DNA of 41,653 nt from Paenibacillus taihuensis. Lineage in GTDB: Bacteria > Bacillota > Bacilli > Paenibacillales > Paenibacillaceae. The stretch covers positions 1-41,653 of the forward strand of contig NZ_QTTN01000052.1 in NCBI RefSeq assembly GCF_003386535.1, in the 5' to 3' direction. Both the position numbers and the translations under genes were made by a program. Positions 8,566 through 17,373 of this stretch are shown piece by piece. The notes beneath the pieces were generated by a model. It made no database searches. It was not told where the DNA came from and was given only the letters and a program-made list of their open reading frames with translations. How positions within the stretch are numbered: the stretch's first letter is position 1; every line of letters begins with the position of its first letter.

Positions 8566-8587
8566 AACTTCGGTTCTGCGTTTTTTT
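8560..8587 (+). terminator. Rho-independent terminator after the kinase remnant
   Basis: Stem ACGTAGAAC with GTTCTGCGT (one G-U pair), TTCG tetraloop, then seven or more T. It overlaps the last codons of the kinase remnant. Confidence 0.88.
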
Positions 8588-8670
8588 GTGATCTGCATTT
8601 CAACTGCACATCGTCTTGAACTCCATCCTGTAAAGTTCCTTTTATCACACGGAAGGGGAAATGAAAATTG

Positions 8671-9143
8671 ATGAAAAACAAATCTAGCTTACTGGGGCTT
8701 GTGGCAGTTCAGACCATACTGCTCAGGCTCAGTCACAATCGATGAATTCTGTTGGAAACGAAGCGGCAAAGAGCAGCAACAGCGTCAAGGTCAAGTACGA
8801 AGATGACGGGACGATGTCGGACTCCCTGTACGTTCTGGACAATCTCCAGAAGAAGGACAAGTACAGCGTCTTCCTGAACGGCAATCATGCGTTGATTCGG
8901 ATTCTGACAGACGGTCCGGCGAATAAGAAGCTGCTCGTGGTCAAAGATTCGTATGCCAACAGCATGATCCCTTTCGTGACGAGGCACTTCGGGGAGATTG
9001 ACGTCGTCGACCTGCGCTATTACGAGGATTCGCTGCTCCCGCTCATCCAGGAACGGAAGATCAGCGACCTGCTCATCCTGTACAATATCAAAACTTTTTT
9101 CGAAGATTCGTCTATCTTGAACATTATGGAGGGAATTCAATGA
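8671..9143 (+). pseudogene. DHHW-family protein remnant (N-terminal part and middle lost)
   Basis: An ATG at 8671 after GGAAGGGG starts MKNKSSLLGL, a plausible membrane-anchor start, but that frame stops within 25 codons. From about 8718 another frame (QAQSQSMNSVGNEA onward) gives 130-odd residues matching the C-terminal part of DHHW-type proteins: LLVVKDSYANSMIPFVTRHFGEIDVVDLRYY and LLILYNIKTFFEDSSI. These proteins are normally about 370-400 residues and related to AlgX/AlgJ-type acetyltransferase partners, so most of the gene, including the catalytic D-H-H-W region, is missing. It overlaps the DUF4358 gene by 4 bases (ATGA), the usual order next to an MBOAT acetyltransferase. No MBOAT gene is present here. 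Confidence 0.75.
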
Positions 9144-9613
9144 AACCGCGAAGAGGCTTATTGCTTGCGACTATGACCGTGGGGATTTTGAGCGGATGCT
9201 CGGATGATCGCGGGAATTACGATAATATAACGGTTACCGATATTAATACACGCATCGGGCAATCGGCTTATTTCAGCCAAATGAAAGCGGGGGATACGAA
9301 GAAGCTGCAAAAGCTGTATCACATAGATCCGAGCGTAGTGTCGGACTTCGTACTTTACACAGCTGTATCCAACGTAAAGGCGGACGAATTTGCCGTCATT
9401 AAATTGAAGCATACAGCCGATGTCGAAAGCGTAATGGATCAGATTCGGCAAAGGATCGAAGCACAGACGGTCAAGTTCCAAGATTATCGTCCTGAGGAGT
9501 ACGACTTGATCGAGAATCATGTGCTGAAGTCGGAAGGACCGTTTATCTTCTTCGCGGTGTCAAAGGGCGTTGATGGGATGGAAAGCGCGTTTGATGACGC
9601 TGGAGTCCGTTAA
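9140..9613 (+). CDS. DUF4358-domain lipoprotein
   Basis: A 157-residue lipoprotein: basic start MKPRR, a hydrophobic stretch and lipobox ILSGC with Cys20 as the lipidation site. The mature part has the DUF4358 pattern (LQKLYHIDPSVVSDFVLY...VKADEFAVIKL...IRQRIEAQTVKFQDYRPEEYDLIENHVLKSEGPFIFFAVS). It should sit on the outer face of the membrane. In related genomes this family is encoded with an MBOAT O-acetyltransferase and a DHHW protein in a cell-surface polysaccharide acetylation set. Here the DHHW gene is truncated and the MBOAT gene absent, so this reading frame is intact but probably orphaned. Its start overlaps the preceding stop, so it relied on translational coupling. Confidence 0.8.
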   Translation: MKPRRGLLLATMTVGILSGCSDDRGNYDNITVTDINTRIGQSAYFSQMKAGDTKKLQKLYHIDPSVVSDFVLYTAVSNVKADEFAVIKLKHTADVESVMDQIRQRIEAQTVKFQDYRPEEYDLIENHVLKSEGPFIFFAVSKGVDGMESAFDDAGVR

Positions 9614-9681
9614 AGTTTGCGAAGAGGTTATTTCGTGCAAATAAGCGCTCTACGGTCCGTTAGCCACACTTAGCGCTGTCG

Positions 9682-9737
9682 ATAGAAAAGAAAGAAGGCG
9701 ATTCTACCGCTCATCTGAGCCTGGCAGAACCGCCTTC
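9682..9737 (-). terminator. Terminator at the end of the glycan-use operon
   Basis: On the minus strand a long imperfect hairpin (GAAGGCGGTTCT near 9737-9726 pairing with the complement of 9694-9705) is followed by TTTCTTTTCT. It lies about 65 bases after the GH127 stop. The stretch 9738-9785 between them is a T/C-rich run of GCTTTT repeats. Confidence 0.65.
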
Positions 9738-9800
9738 GCCTTTGCTTTTGCTTTTGCTTTACTCTTGCCTTTTGCTTTTTCCCTCTTCTTCCCTAATCGA

Positions 9801-11645
9801 TCAGAACCGATACAGCCTCGCATAATCCACTTGCTCCGGCAGCCACACCTTCATTTTGCCAGGCGTCCGGTTGTCCCAGGCGTAGTACGGCACTGCCTTG
9901 AACTGCCCGTCGCCGTTAGGATTCGCGCCATAAACAGCCACAACGCCTTCGAGCAGATCCGCCTCGTAACGCGTACGGAATCTCGTCGATGAATCGACTT
10001 TTAGCGCATCATAATGCAGGTTATCGATCTCCTCGACACAGTACACGAGCGGACCGCGCTGCAGCGCAACCTTGCCCGCATTCGCCTGAACAAGCGGATG
10101 AGCGTATACGCGTTCCACCTGCATCGTCAGCTCCAGCGTAATTTCGTCGCCAGGCTGCCATTCTTGATGCAAACGAACATAACCCCGCACGGTCACAGCG
10201 TCGTTCACTTCTTGCCCGCCGACAGCAAGTCGGTACGATTTGCACCAATCCGGAATCCGGAGCGAAATCCCGAACGCTGCCTTGGGTTCACACTTCTCAA
10301 CGCGCAGCGCAATGCGGCCATTCCACGGATACTCCGTTACTTGACGCAGCACGACTTCGCCGCCTTCAAGGTTCAAGCTCCCTGTTCCCGCGACATACTG
10401 ATTCACGACTACATGGTTGCCGCTCACAGCATAAACATAGCTGCCGATCGACGGAATAAACCGCGCGATCTGCGTCGGACAGCATGAGCAGTCATACCAC
10501 GGAACCCGGTGATGGGTACCGTCTGCCTCTAGCGGATTAACGTAGAAGAACTTGTCGCCGGACAACGAAACGCCCGAAATCGAACCGTTATACATCGCTC
10601 GCTCCACGATATCCGCATACTTCGAATCGCCATGCAGCAGATTCATCCGGTGATTCCACAGCACCATCCCGATGGAGGCACAGGTCTCGCAATATGCGCT
10701 GTCATTTGGCAGATCATAGTCTTCCGTGAAGCCTTCATTATGGCGCGAAGGGCCGATGCCCCCTGTGATGTACATATTCCGGTCCACCACATTGTGCCAA
10801 ATCCGATCCAACGCATCAATATAACCTTGATCGCCGTTCAGCATGGCAACGTCCGTCATCCCTGCGTACATATACATGGCACGAACGGCATGCCCGGTTA
10901 CCCGCTCAATATCCCGCACCGGTACATCATCCTGCGAATATGCGGCACCCCAGTCCGAGCGAGCCCAGCTGTAGCCGACGCCATGTCCATGACCGCGCTC
11001 CTCGAGCAGCCAGTACGCCAGCTTCCAATAGCGCTCCTCGCCTGTTTCCACGTAGAGCTTCACCAGAGCAAGCTCGATCTCCTGATGCCCCGGCACCCAG
11101 TGACGCTTGCCCGGTCCGAACAACGAATCGATATGGTCTGCGAGCTTGATCGCGACATCGAGGAACAATCTTTTGCCCGTCGCCTGCTTGTAAGCAATCG
11201 CCGCCTCAATCATATGACCAGCGCAGTACTCCTCGTGCTTGTTCATATCCTTCCATTTGTTTTCCGGCTCGGCAAGCGTGAAGAACGTCTGCAGATAACC
11301 ATCCTCCTGCTGAGCAGCAGCAATGAGATCAATAATCCGGTCCGCCTGCGCTTCCATCTCTTCATCGCGCTCGATCATGAGCGAGTACGCAATGCCTTCC
11401 AGCACCTTATACACATCGGAATCGTTATAGAAAATCCCCTCGAAGCCGCCTTCCATCAAGCCGCCGGCTTTGGCAAAGTTCGAGATCCGGCCTGTTGCTT
11501 CGCATTGCGTCAAGCAAGCGGCAAGGGTCGACTTCTGTGTCGCCCGAATCCGATTGTTCCAGAAACGGTCCTCGATCGATACGCTCGTGAACGGCACCCC
11601 CGTCAAGGTCTGGTGCGAGAGAGCTGCATTATTCATTAGTGTCAT
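9801..11645 (-). CDS. Glycoside hydrolase family 127 (beta-L-arabinofuranosidase type)
   Basis: A 614-residue protein of the DUF1680/GH127 family; the characterised members release L-arabinofuranose from beta-linked arabino-oligosaccharides using a zinc-bound cysteine nucleophile. The metal/catalytic set is visible: E320 and C322 in SAYCETCASIGM, and C388-C389 in YDCSCCPTQIARF. An (alpha/alpha)6 barrel fills the first two-thirds, followed by beta-sandwich domains. No signal peptide, so it acts in the cytoplasm on imported sugar. It is the last gene of the LacI-2/transporter unit, 21 bases after the beta-helix gene. ATG at 11645 with GAGGGAG upstream. The exact sugar is not provable from sequence, since some family members act on other glycosides. 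Confidence 0.9.
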   Translation of the reverse strand: MTLMNNAALSHQTLTGVPFTSVSIEDRFWNNRIRATQKSTLAACLTQCEATGRISNFAKAGGLMEGGFEGIFYNDSDVYKVLEGIAYSLMIERDEEMEAQADRIIDLIAAAQQEDGYLQTFFTLAEPENKWKDMNKHEEYCAGHMIEAAIAYKQATGKRLFLDVAIKLADHIDSLFGPGKRHWVPGHQEIELALVKLYVETGEERYWKLAYWLLEERGHGHGVGYSWARSDWGAAYSQDDVPVRDIERVTGHAVRAMYMYAGMTDVAMLNGDQGYIDALDRIWHNVVDRNMYITGGIGPSRHNEGFTEDYDLPNDSAYCETCASIGMVLWNHRMNLLHGDSKYADIVERAMYNGSISGVSLSGDKFFYVNPLEADGTHHRVPWYDCSCCPTQIARFIPSIGSYVYAVSGNHVVVNQYVAGTGSLNLEGGEVVLRQVTEYPWNGRIALRVEKCEPKAAFGISLRIPDWCKSYRLAVGGQEVNDAVTVRGYVRLHQEWQPGDEITLELTMQVERVYAHPLVQANAGKVALQRGPLVYCVEEIDNLHYDALKVDSSTRFRTRYEADLLEGVVAVYGANPNGDGQFKAVPYYAWDNRTPGKMKVWLPEQVDYARLYRF

Positions 11646-11666
11646 GCCGTCTACGTCTCCCTCGGT

Positions 11667-13670
11667 TTAGTTTGTAAATGCAATCTCGGTCAGCCACGCG
11701 CTGAAATAACCGCCATGAGAAGCATAGGAAATCGACATTTGCTGCAAATGCGCAAGCATTGGAGCGCCCACTTCGCTTACTTGCCATGCATCGGAATTCG
11801 GGTCGGATTCGCGGATTGCGAGAGGAAGCTCGAAGCAGCTCCATCCGTATCTCGCTTCCGATGCGATTTTGCTCCAGTTATAGAAGGGAGAGTTGATTAC
11901 ATATTGAATATAATTGCGATCATCCTGGATGAGCCTGACGATTATCGATCCATGTCCGAAGCCGTCTCTAACCTCATGCTGGTATTTCATCCAAAATCCG
12001 AGCTGACTCGCATCCGCAAGCTTGGTCTCTGCCTGAATCGGAATGTTAATTTGCGTCAGTGTTGCAGTCGATTTCACATGAAGGGACGATTCGTTGCACA
12101 GACGCTGTTTGCCGTCTACCTGCAGCGCCGCAAATTGATCTTGCGGGATGCCCGAAAGTGCTGCCGACTCCGGCTGCATCTTCAATACGACCGATTCCGA
12201 GCTTGGAACGACATGGATGTCGATCCAGTCCAGTGACGACAGCACGCCGTCAGACACTGTTAAGGCTACCCTGTAGAAGCCAGGCTTCGCATAGGAGTGA
12301 GTTACTTCACGGGACTCGAGTACGGTGCCATCCCCCATTTCCCAGCGGAAGGAAAGCGCCTCGCCACGAATATTTTCGCTGCCGGTTGCCTCAAATCGAA
12401 TGGATTGTCCCGCTTCCGGACGCGATGTCAGCATGTGCGCGTTTGCTTTGGGCGGCTCCGCATCCGGTACGGAAGTACTTTTATTGTAAATGACATTCGA
12501 AACATTCATGTCCTCATGAATGTCGCCGAGTCCGTTGTTCTCAATAAGATTGCCTGCAATCGCGATCCAGTTCGCATGCTTCAAATAGATGCCGTACGTA
12601 TCGTTATCCGTTATGACATTCTGTTCGATAATCCAGTGGTAGGATTCGTAGCCTTCCTTGAATCCAATGGCTAGACCCGCGCTTTTGTTATGATGAATAT
12701 GATTGTTCCGCATCACGAAATGGCTGCTTGATCCGTTCACGACCGCAATGCCTGCGTTGCCGAACGGCTCCGGCGCGTTAGCGATTCTTGTCCCGTTATA
12801 AGCCGCTTCGTTCCCGATCAGCACGGCATGGCAGGAGCCGCCGAGCCAAAAACCGTAGCTGGAGTAGTTCCCTTTATTGTTGACGAACGTATTGTCAGGA
12901 TCCCACACTTCCCAAGCGTTGTTATGCGCGTAGGAAGCATCATTGCCTTCAAAATAATTCCTGCGGCTAACCCAACCGTTCAACGAACGAATAAATACGC
13001 CATCCCCGCCGTAAGTGAAATCATTGAACATAAATCGATTGTTATCAGAGCCGTTCTCGATAAGAACGGAAGAGGAATCACGCGCATGCACTTCTCCGGG
13101 CGCAATCCGAATGCCGTAATTCATGACATTGTCGTTAATTTCATTGTTGGATGAGCCCCACAGCTTCAAGCAAACATTGGTGCAATGCGACATCTCGTTG
13201 CCGGTCACCACGTTATTATTGCTGTATTTGAGGTTGAGACCGTTCCATACGTTATTGCCCTTGTTATTGCAAACCCGGCTATGAGAGACGTTCTCCAGAT
13301 AAAGAGCGCCGAACGGCTCGCCGTCTCCCCAGCCAAAATCCGGATCGGTATAATTGTCGGACAGATCGTTATCCTCGATGGTCCAGTTCTTGCCGTTCAT
13401 AATTTTCATCCCGATTTGAAAGCCACTGAGGATTAGTGACTTCACCGTTACATCACTGTGACCGCTCGCGAACAAACCGTTACCTGCATAGCTGTAAATG
13501 CTGCCGACTTTTCCACGGCCGCGAATAACCGCTCCGTTGCCGTCGATCGTAATCCCGCTGCCTGCCACAACAATGCCGCGTCCGTCTTTGAATATGTATT
13601 CACCTGGCTCAAAAGTGACATCTTCCGTAATAATCATTCCTGAAAAAGGCTTCACCGTTAGGCTCATCAT
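11667..13670 (-). CDS. Right-handed beta-helix protein with PKD domain, no signal peptide
   Basis: A 667-residue protein. Residues about 25-395 form parallel beta-helix repeats rich in N-N and G-N steps (NVSHSRVCNNKGNN, NNVVTGNEMSH, SSVLIENGSDNNRFMFND), the NosD/pectate-lyase-like architecture. Residues about 405-490 are a PKD domain (AGQSIRFEATGS...RWEMGDGTV...VTHSYAKPGFYRVALTVSDG). The last about 170 residues look like a beta-sandwich carbohydrate-binding domain. Such proteins are usually secreted lyases, epimerases or glycosidases, but the start here (AAGGAG five bases before ATGATG) gives no export signal. It lies between the transporter lipoprotein and GH127 genes. It probably acts on the imported oligosaccharide; catalytic residues cannot be assigned. 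Confidence 0.82.
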   Translation of the reverse strand: MMSLTVKPFSGMIITEDVTFEPGEYIFKDGRGIVVAGSGITIDGNGAVIRGRGKVGSIYSYAGNGLFASGHSDVTVKSLILSGFQIGMKIMNGKNWTIEDNDLSDNYTDPDFGWGDGEPFGALYLENVSHSRVCNNKGNNVWNGLNLKYSNNNVVTGNEMSHCTNVCLKLWGSSNNEINDNVMNYGIRIAPGEVHARDSSSVLIENGSDNNRFMFNDFTYGGDGVFIRSLNGWVSRRNYFEGNDASYAHNNAWEVWDPDNTFVNNKGNYSSYGFWLGGSCHAVLIGNEAAYNGTRIANAPEPFGNAGIAVVNGSSSHFVMRNNHIHHNKSAGLAIGFKEGYESYHWIIEQNVITDNDTYGIYLKHANWIAIAGNLIENNGLGDIHEDMNVSNVIYNKSTSVPDAEPPKANAHMLTSRPEAGQSIRFEATGSENIRGEALSFRWEMGDGTVLESREVTHSYAKPGFYRVALTVSDGVLSSLDWIDIHVVPSSESVVLKMQPESAALSGIPQDQFAALQVDGKQRLCNESSLHVKSTATLTQINIPIQAETKLADASQLGFWMKYQHEVRDGFGHGSIIVRLIQDDRNYIQYVINSPFYNWSKIASEARYGWSCFELPLAIRESDPNSDAWQVSEVGAPMLAHLQQMSISYASHGGYFSAWLTEIAFTN

Positions 13671-13717
13671 GACAACTCCTTGATTATGAATTAGCTTCCT
13701 GTAGGAATTAGCAGGTA

Positions 13718-13763
13718 AGAAAGAGGCGTCCCATTGTCCGTGGAGACAGACGTTTGAGACGCC
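13718..13763 (-). terminator. Probable partial terminator or processing hairpin after the solute-binding protein gene
   Basis: On the minus strand GGCGTCTC (13763-13756) pairs with the complement of 13725-13732 around a 23-base loop, then CTCTTTCTTACC. The T tract is impure. It may reduce read-through into the beta-helix gene, giving more binding protein than enzyme. Confidence 0.5.
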
Positions 13764-13772
13764 CCGTTTGCC

Positions 13773-15407
13773 TTATTTCGTCGCCGCGAATCTGTCGTAC
13801 GCGGATTGCTGCACCTTCTGTACGTTCTCAATGCCCATTCCGTTCAGCGTCTTCACATAACCGTCCCACTCGGAATCGATGTTTTTCGCACCAGTAATGA
13901 AGCCGTCTCTCATCGAATCCTTGAACGTTGCAATGTCCGTCGATGCGCTTGACATCACTTCGCTTTCATCAGGTGTCATGAAGAGCGTCGGCTCGAACGC
14001 CATTGAAGTGTCGACATCAGCCCATGTTTCGCGTGTTTTCAAGCCATCGGCATCCAGAAGCGCTTTGGCGGAATCGGCATCGGTTACCGTAATCCACCAT
14101 GGATTCACGTATTTGGTCATCTCTACGCCAGGAACATTGTCCGCCGCTTTCATAATCTTGTCTGTGTATACTTTCTTGCCGTCTTTCACTTCGAATGTGT
14201 CGCCTTCGATACCCCAGTTAAAGAGCGTTTTCCCTTCATCGGAGAAACCGTAATCCAGATAAGCGACGATGCCAGCAGGATCTTTCGCCGTGCTTGTAAT
14301 TGCCAAGCCGTAAGGCTGGGCAACGCGTTTCGCCGTCGAGTTCAGGGATACAGACTTACCGTTGTACTGCATGTAAGGAATACCGACGAATTTGAACGGA
14401 TTGCCTGCATCCGCAGCCATTTTTGCCGCTGTGCCTTCCGCGTCCGTATTGTCGATCAGACCTGCCGCTTGCCCATCCGCTATATGCTTGTTATAGATAT
14501 CTGTTTCGCCTGTCAGATAATCCTTGTCAAGCAAGCCTTCTTTGTACAATTTGTTAAACCATTTCAATGCTTCCTTATAACGGTCGGACGTAGGTCCATA
14601 AACGACTTTGCCATTATCGACGAACCAGTCATCAGCAACACCGAATCCGTAGAAGAGCTTATAGATTTGCGATGCATAACCGGTCAAGCCGACGAACGGC
14701 TTGGTGCCGCTGACTTTCTTGTCTTTCATCGCTTTCAAAGTGTTATACAGCTCATCATTCGTTTTCGGTACGCCCATGCCAGCTTTATTCAACCAATCCT
14801 CACGAAGAACGAGGCCTTCACCGAATCCAAGGAACTTATCCTGCGTAATCCAAGGCATGTAGTACATATGTCCTTCCGGGTCTACCAGCTGCTTCTTCAG
14901 GGAAGCATCGGATTCCATGAGCGCCATCAGGTTCGGCGCATGCTCTTTAACAAGCGGATAAATGTCAATGATGCGGCCTGCATCGGAATATTGCTTCATT
15001 CTCTCCGGGTTCCAACGGTACCAGATGGCATCCGTCATTTCCCCGGACGTCATCATCAGATTGAACGATTCTACTGCATCTCCTGTCGGATGCACGTATT
15101 TCACTTTCACGCCCGAACGTTTCTCGAGCTCCTGGTAAGCCAGCACTTCATCGTAGCTTTTCCCGCCCCAGGATTCGACCGAGCCGAGCCACGTCCAGAG
15201 GCTGAATTCTTTCAACTTATTCGCCGATGCATCTTCGCCCGATTGGTTATCGGTCGATGCCGTATTTGCCGGTTCACTAGCACTTGTATCTGTATTCGCG
15301 GGCGTTGTATTCGCATTCGTTGTGTTGGAGTTGCCATTGCCGCCGCATGCGGAGAGAACCACGATCATGGATAATGCCAAACTAATTCCTTTGAAAGCTT
15401 TCTTCAT
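13773..15407 (-). CDS. Sugar ABC transporter substrate-binding lipoprotein (LplA-like)
   Basis: A 544-residue extracellular solute-binding protein. The N-terminus is a lipoprotein signal: MKKAFKG, a hydrophobic core and LSAC with Cys21 lipidated. A low-complexity N/T/S/A linker (residues about 22-60) follows. The body has family features such as GVKVKYVHPTGDAVESFNLMMTSGEMTDAIW, and at 544 residues it has the size of the LplA-type binding proteins for oligosaccharides. It delivers the ligand to the two permeases encoded just upstream. GGGGGAG precedes the ATG by nine bases. A small GCCTG/CAGGC hairpin lies in the 89-base gap after the permease gene. Confidence 0.93.
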   Translation of the reverse strand: MKKAFKGISLALSMIVVLSACGGNGNSNTTNANTTPANTDTSASEPANTASTDNQSGEDASANKLKEFSLWTWLGSVESWGGKSYDEVLAYQELEKRSGVKVKYVHPTGDAVESFNLMMTSGEMTDAIWYRWNPERMKQYSDAGRIIDIYPLVKEHAPNLMALMESDASLKKQLVDPEGHMYYMPWITQDKFLGFGEGLVLREDWLNKAGMGVPKTNDELYNTLKAMKDKKVSGTKPFVGLTGYASQIYKLFYGFGVADDWFVDNGKVVYGPTSDRYKEALKWFNKLYKEGLLDKDYLTGETDIYNKHIADGQAAGLIDNTDAEGTAAKMAADAGNPFKFVGIPYMQYNGKSVSLNSTAKRVAQPYGLAITSTAKDPAGIVAYLDYGFSDEGKTLFNWGIEGDTFEVKDGKKVYTDKIMKAADNVPGVEMTKYVNPWWITVTDADSAKALLDADGLKTRETWADVDTSMAFEPTLFMTPDESEVMSSASTDIATFKDSMRDGFITGAKNIDSEWDGYVKTLNGMGIENVQKVQQSAYDRFAATK

Positions 15408-15496
15408 AATAAAAAACTCCCCCTAGTAAGAATTTGCCTGGAACAGGCCAGCACTCAATCGATTCTGAATCCGGACACTTGCGTTTTGACGGAAGG

Positions 15497-16375
15497 CTAT
15501 TCCTTCAAGGAGCCGAGCAAAACCCCCTTGACGAAGTACTTCTGTATAAACGGATACACGAGCAAAATCGGCACCGTGCTTACGATGATCGTCGCATACT
15601 TCAAGTTTTTCGCCACTTGGTGCGCGACGTTTGAAGTATCTCCGCCCATGTCGGAGATTCGGCCTTGGATCAAAATCTCTCTTAATATTAATTGGAGCGG
15701 GAACAGCTCCCGATTCTGCAAATAAATCGATGCCGAGAACCAGGAATTCCAGTGCCCAACCGCATAAAACAAGATCATTACCGCAATGATGGGCATCGAG
15801 ACCGGAAGGATAATCCGGAATAAGATTTGAAAATCATGCGCACCGTCGATGCGTGCAGACTCTTCCAAGCTCTCTGGAATGCCTTGAAAATAAGTGCGCA
15901 TCATGATCATGTTGAATGCGCTCATTGCGCCAGGCAGCATAAGCGCCCAGATGGTGTTGTACAGATGCAGCTTCTGGATGACGATAAAAGTTGGAATAAG
16001 TCCGCCGCTGAAAAACATCGTGATTACGATGATAATCATGAAGACCTTGCGCCCCATCAGCCATTTCCGGGACAAGGCATAAGCTGCAAGAATAGTCATG
16101 ATCATGTTGATAGACGTTCCCAGCACAACGTAGAAGACGGTATTTCTGAAGCCTTTCAATATGTAGTTATTTGCGATTACGGATTGATACGCTTCTAGCG
16201 TAAAGCCGCGAGGGAAAAACATAAGCGAGCCGTGCTTGGCAATCTCTCCAATCGAGCTGAGCGATACGACAAAAACGTAATAGAGCGGATAAAAGGTGGA
16301 AAGCATGAGGAGCGTCAATAAAATATAGTTGATATAATCAAACAGCCGATCGCCAAACGATGGTTTGTACACCAT
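15497..16375 (-). CDS. Carbohydrate ABC transporter permease (LplC/YtcP-like)
   Basis: A 292-residue membrane protein with about six transmembrane helices. The cytoplasmic EAA loop, which contacts the ATPase, is visible as EESARIDGAHDFQILFRIILPVSMPI. The end VKGVLLGSLKE is typical of the LplC/MalG-type subunit. It pairs with the next permease upstream. AGGAGGGG precedes the ATG. No ATPase gene is in the cluster; systems of this type in Firmicutes commonly use a shared MsmX-type ATPase encoded elsewhere, which is an inference here. Confidence 0.94.
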   Translation of the reverse strand: MVYKPSFGDRLFDYINYILLTLLMLSTFYPLYYVFVVSLSSIGEIAKHGSLMFFPRGFTLEAYQSVIANNYILKGFRNTVFYVVLGTSINMIMTILAAYALSRKWLMGRKVFMIIIVITMFFSGGLIPTFIVIQKLHLYNTIWALMLPGAMSAFNMIMMRTYFQGIPESLEESARIDGAHDFQILFRIILPVSMPIIAVMILFYAVGHWNSWFSASIYLQNRELFPLQLILREILIQGRISDMGGDTSNVAHQVAKNLKYATIIVSTVPILLVYPFIQKYFVKGVLLGSLKE

Positions 16376-16390
16376 GACTTGCTGCCCCTC

Positions 16391-17359
16391 CTACCATAAG
16401 CTGCTCTCGGAAATTTTTCGGCTTATTCGGTTTGCTATTATGAGCAGCAAGAAGTTGACAACCGTGTTAAACAAACCGACTGCTGAAGCGAAGCTGAACG
16501 ATGAATCTTGAATCCCTTTGCGGTATACATAAGTGGAGATGACATCCGAAGTTTCATAGGTAAGCGGCTGATAGAGCAGCAATATCTTCTCGAAGCCTGA
16601 GCTGAGCAAGTTGCCGATTGTCAGGATCAACAGAATCACGATCGTCGGTTGAATCGCCGGCAATGTAATATGCCAGATCTTCCTGTACCTGCCTGCCCCG
16701 TCCATTTCGGAAGCCTCGTAAAGATCGGGGTTGACGGCGGACAATGCTGCGAAATAAATGATTGAACTCCATCCGATGCTTTGCCATATATCGCTCGTCA
16801 CATAGATCGTTCGGAAAAATTCCGGAAGCTGCAGAAAGGCAATCGATTCCTTCCCAAGCAGATCGCGAACTTGATTGATCAAGCCGTCGGAGGATACAAA
16901 GTCTTTGATCATGCCGACAATAACGACCATTGAAATAAAGTGCGGAATATAGGTAACGGTTTGTACGGTACGTTTAAACAGCGCGCTTCTCACTTCATTC
17001 AAGAGCAGCGCAAGCAGGATCGGCGCCGGAAACCCGAACACGAGAAGCCAGAAGTTCAGCAGAAGCGTGTTCTTAATCAATCTCCAGAAGTAATAGCCGT
17101 TAAAAAAATCGATGAAATGTTTAAAGCCCACCCATTTGCTCTCAAAGAATCCAAGTCCCGGGGCGTAGTTCTGGAATGAAATGACGATACCAACCATCGG
17201 GAGATATTGAAAAATCAAATAGTAGAGCATCACGGGAAGCAGCATGAGATATACATATTTCCCGCGGTTTAGTTCCCGCTTCACTCTTTGCAGCTTGCTT
17301 CGGCCTGCACTCGGAACTACGCTCGGAACTGGATCCAGCTCGCTTACTGCCCCTTGCAT
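16391..17359 (-). CDS. Carbohydrate ABC transporter permease (LplB-like)
   Basis: About 322 residues with a basic cytoplasmic N-terminus (KLQRVKRELNRGKYVYLMLLPVMLYYLIF) and six predicted helices. The EAA loop is YEASEMDGAGRYRKIWHITLPAIQPT. The C-terminus (NRISRKISESSLW) is of the LplB type. ATG at 17359 lies four bases after AGGTG; a GTG two codons earlier is also possible. The gene starts 14 bases after the LacI-2 stop and ends 15 bases before the next permease, so these genes are one transcript. Confidence 0.93.
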   Translation of the reverse strand: MQGAVSELDPVPSVVPSAGRSKLQRVKRELNRGKYVYLMLLPVMLYYLIFQYLPMVGIVISFQNYAPGLGFFESKWVGFKHFIDFFNGYYFWRLIKNTLLLNFWLLVFGFPAPILLALLLNEVRSALFKRTVQTVTYIPHFISMVVIVGMIKDFVSSDGLINQVRDLLGKESIAFLQLPEFFRTIYVTSDIWQSIGWSSIIYFAALSAVNPDLYEASEMDGAGRYRKIWHITLPAIQPTIVILLILTIGNLLSSGFEKILLLYQPLTYETSDVISTYVYRKGIQDSSFSFASAVGLFNTVVNFLLLIIANRISRKISESSLW

Positions 17360-17373
17360 GTTCACACCTCGCT

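Noticed and set aside
10632..11639. 335-residue plus-strand open frame
   Set aside because: It lies entirely antisense to the GH127 gene, has no ribosome-binding site and has a His/Arg/Ile-rich composition typical of an antisense frame.
15448..15480. Extra LacI-2 operator near CAATCGATT between the permease and binding-protein genes
   Set aside because: Only the inner nine bases match and the flanks are not symmetric; likely chance.
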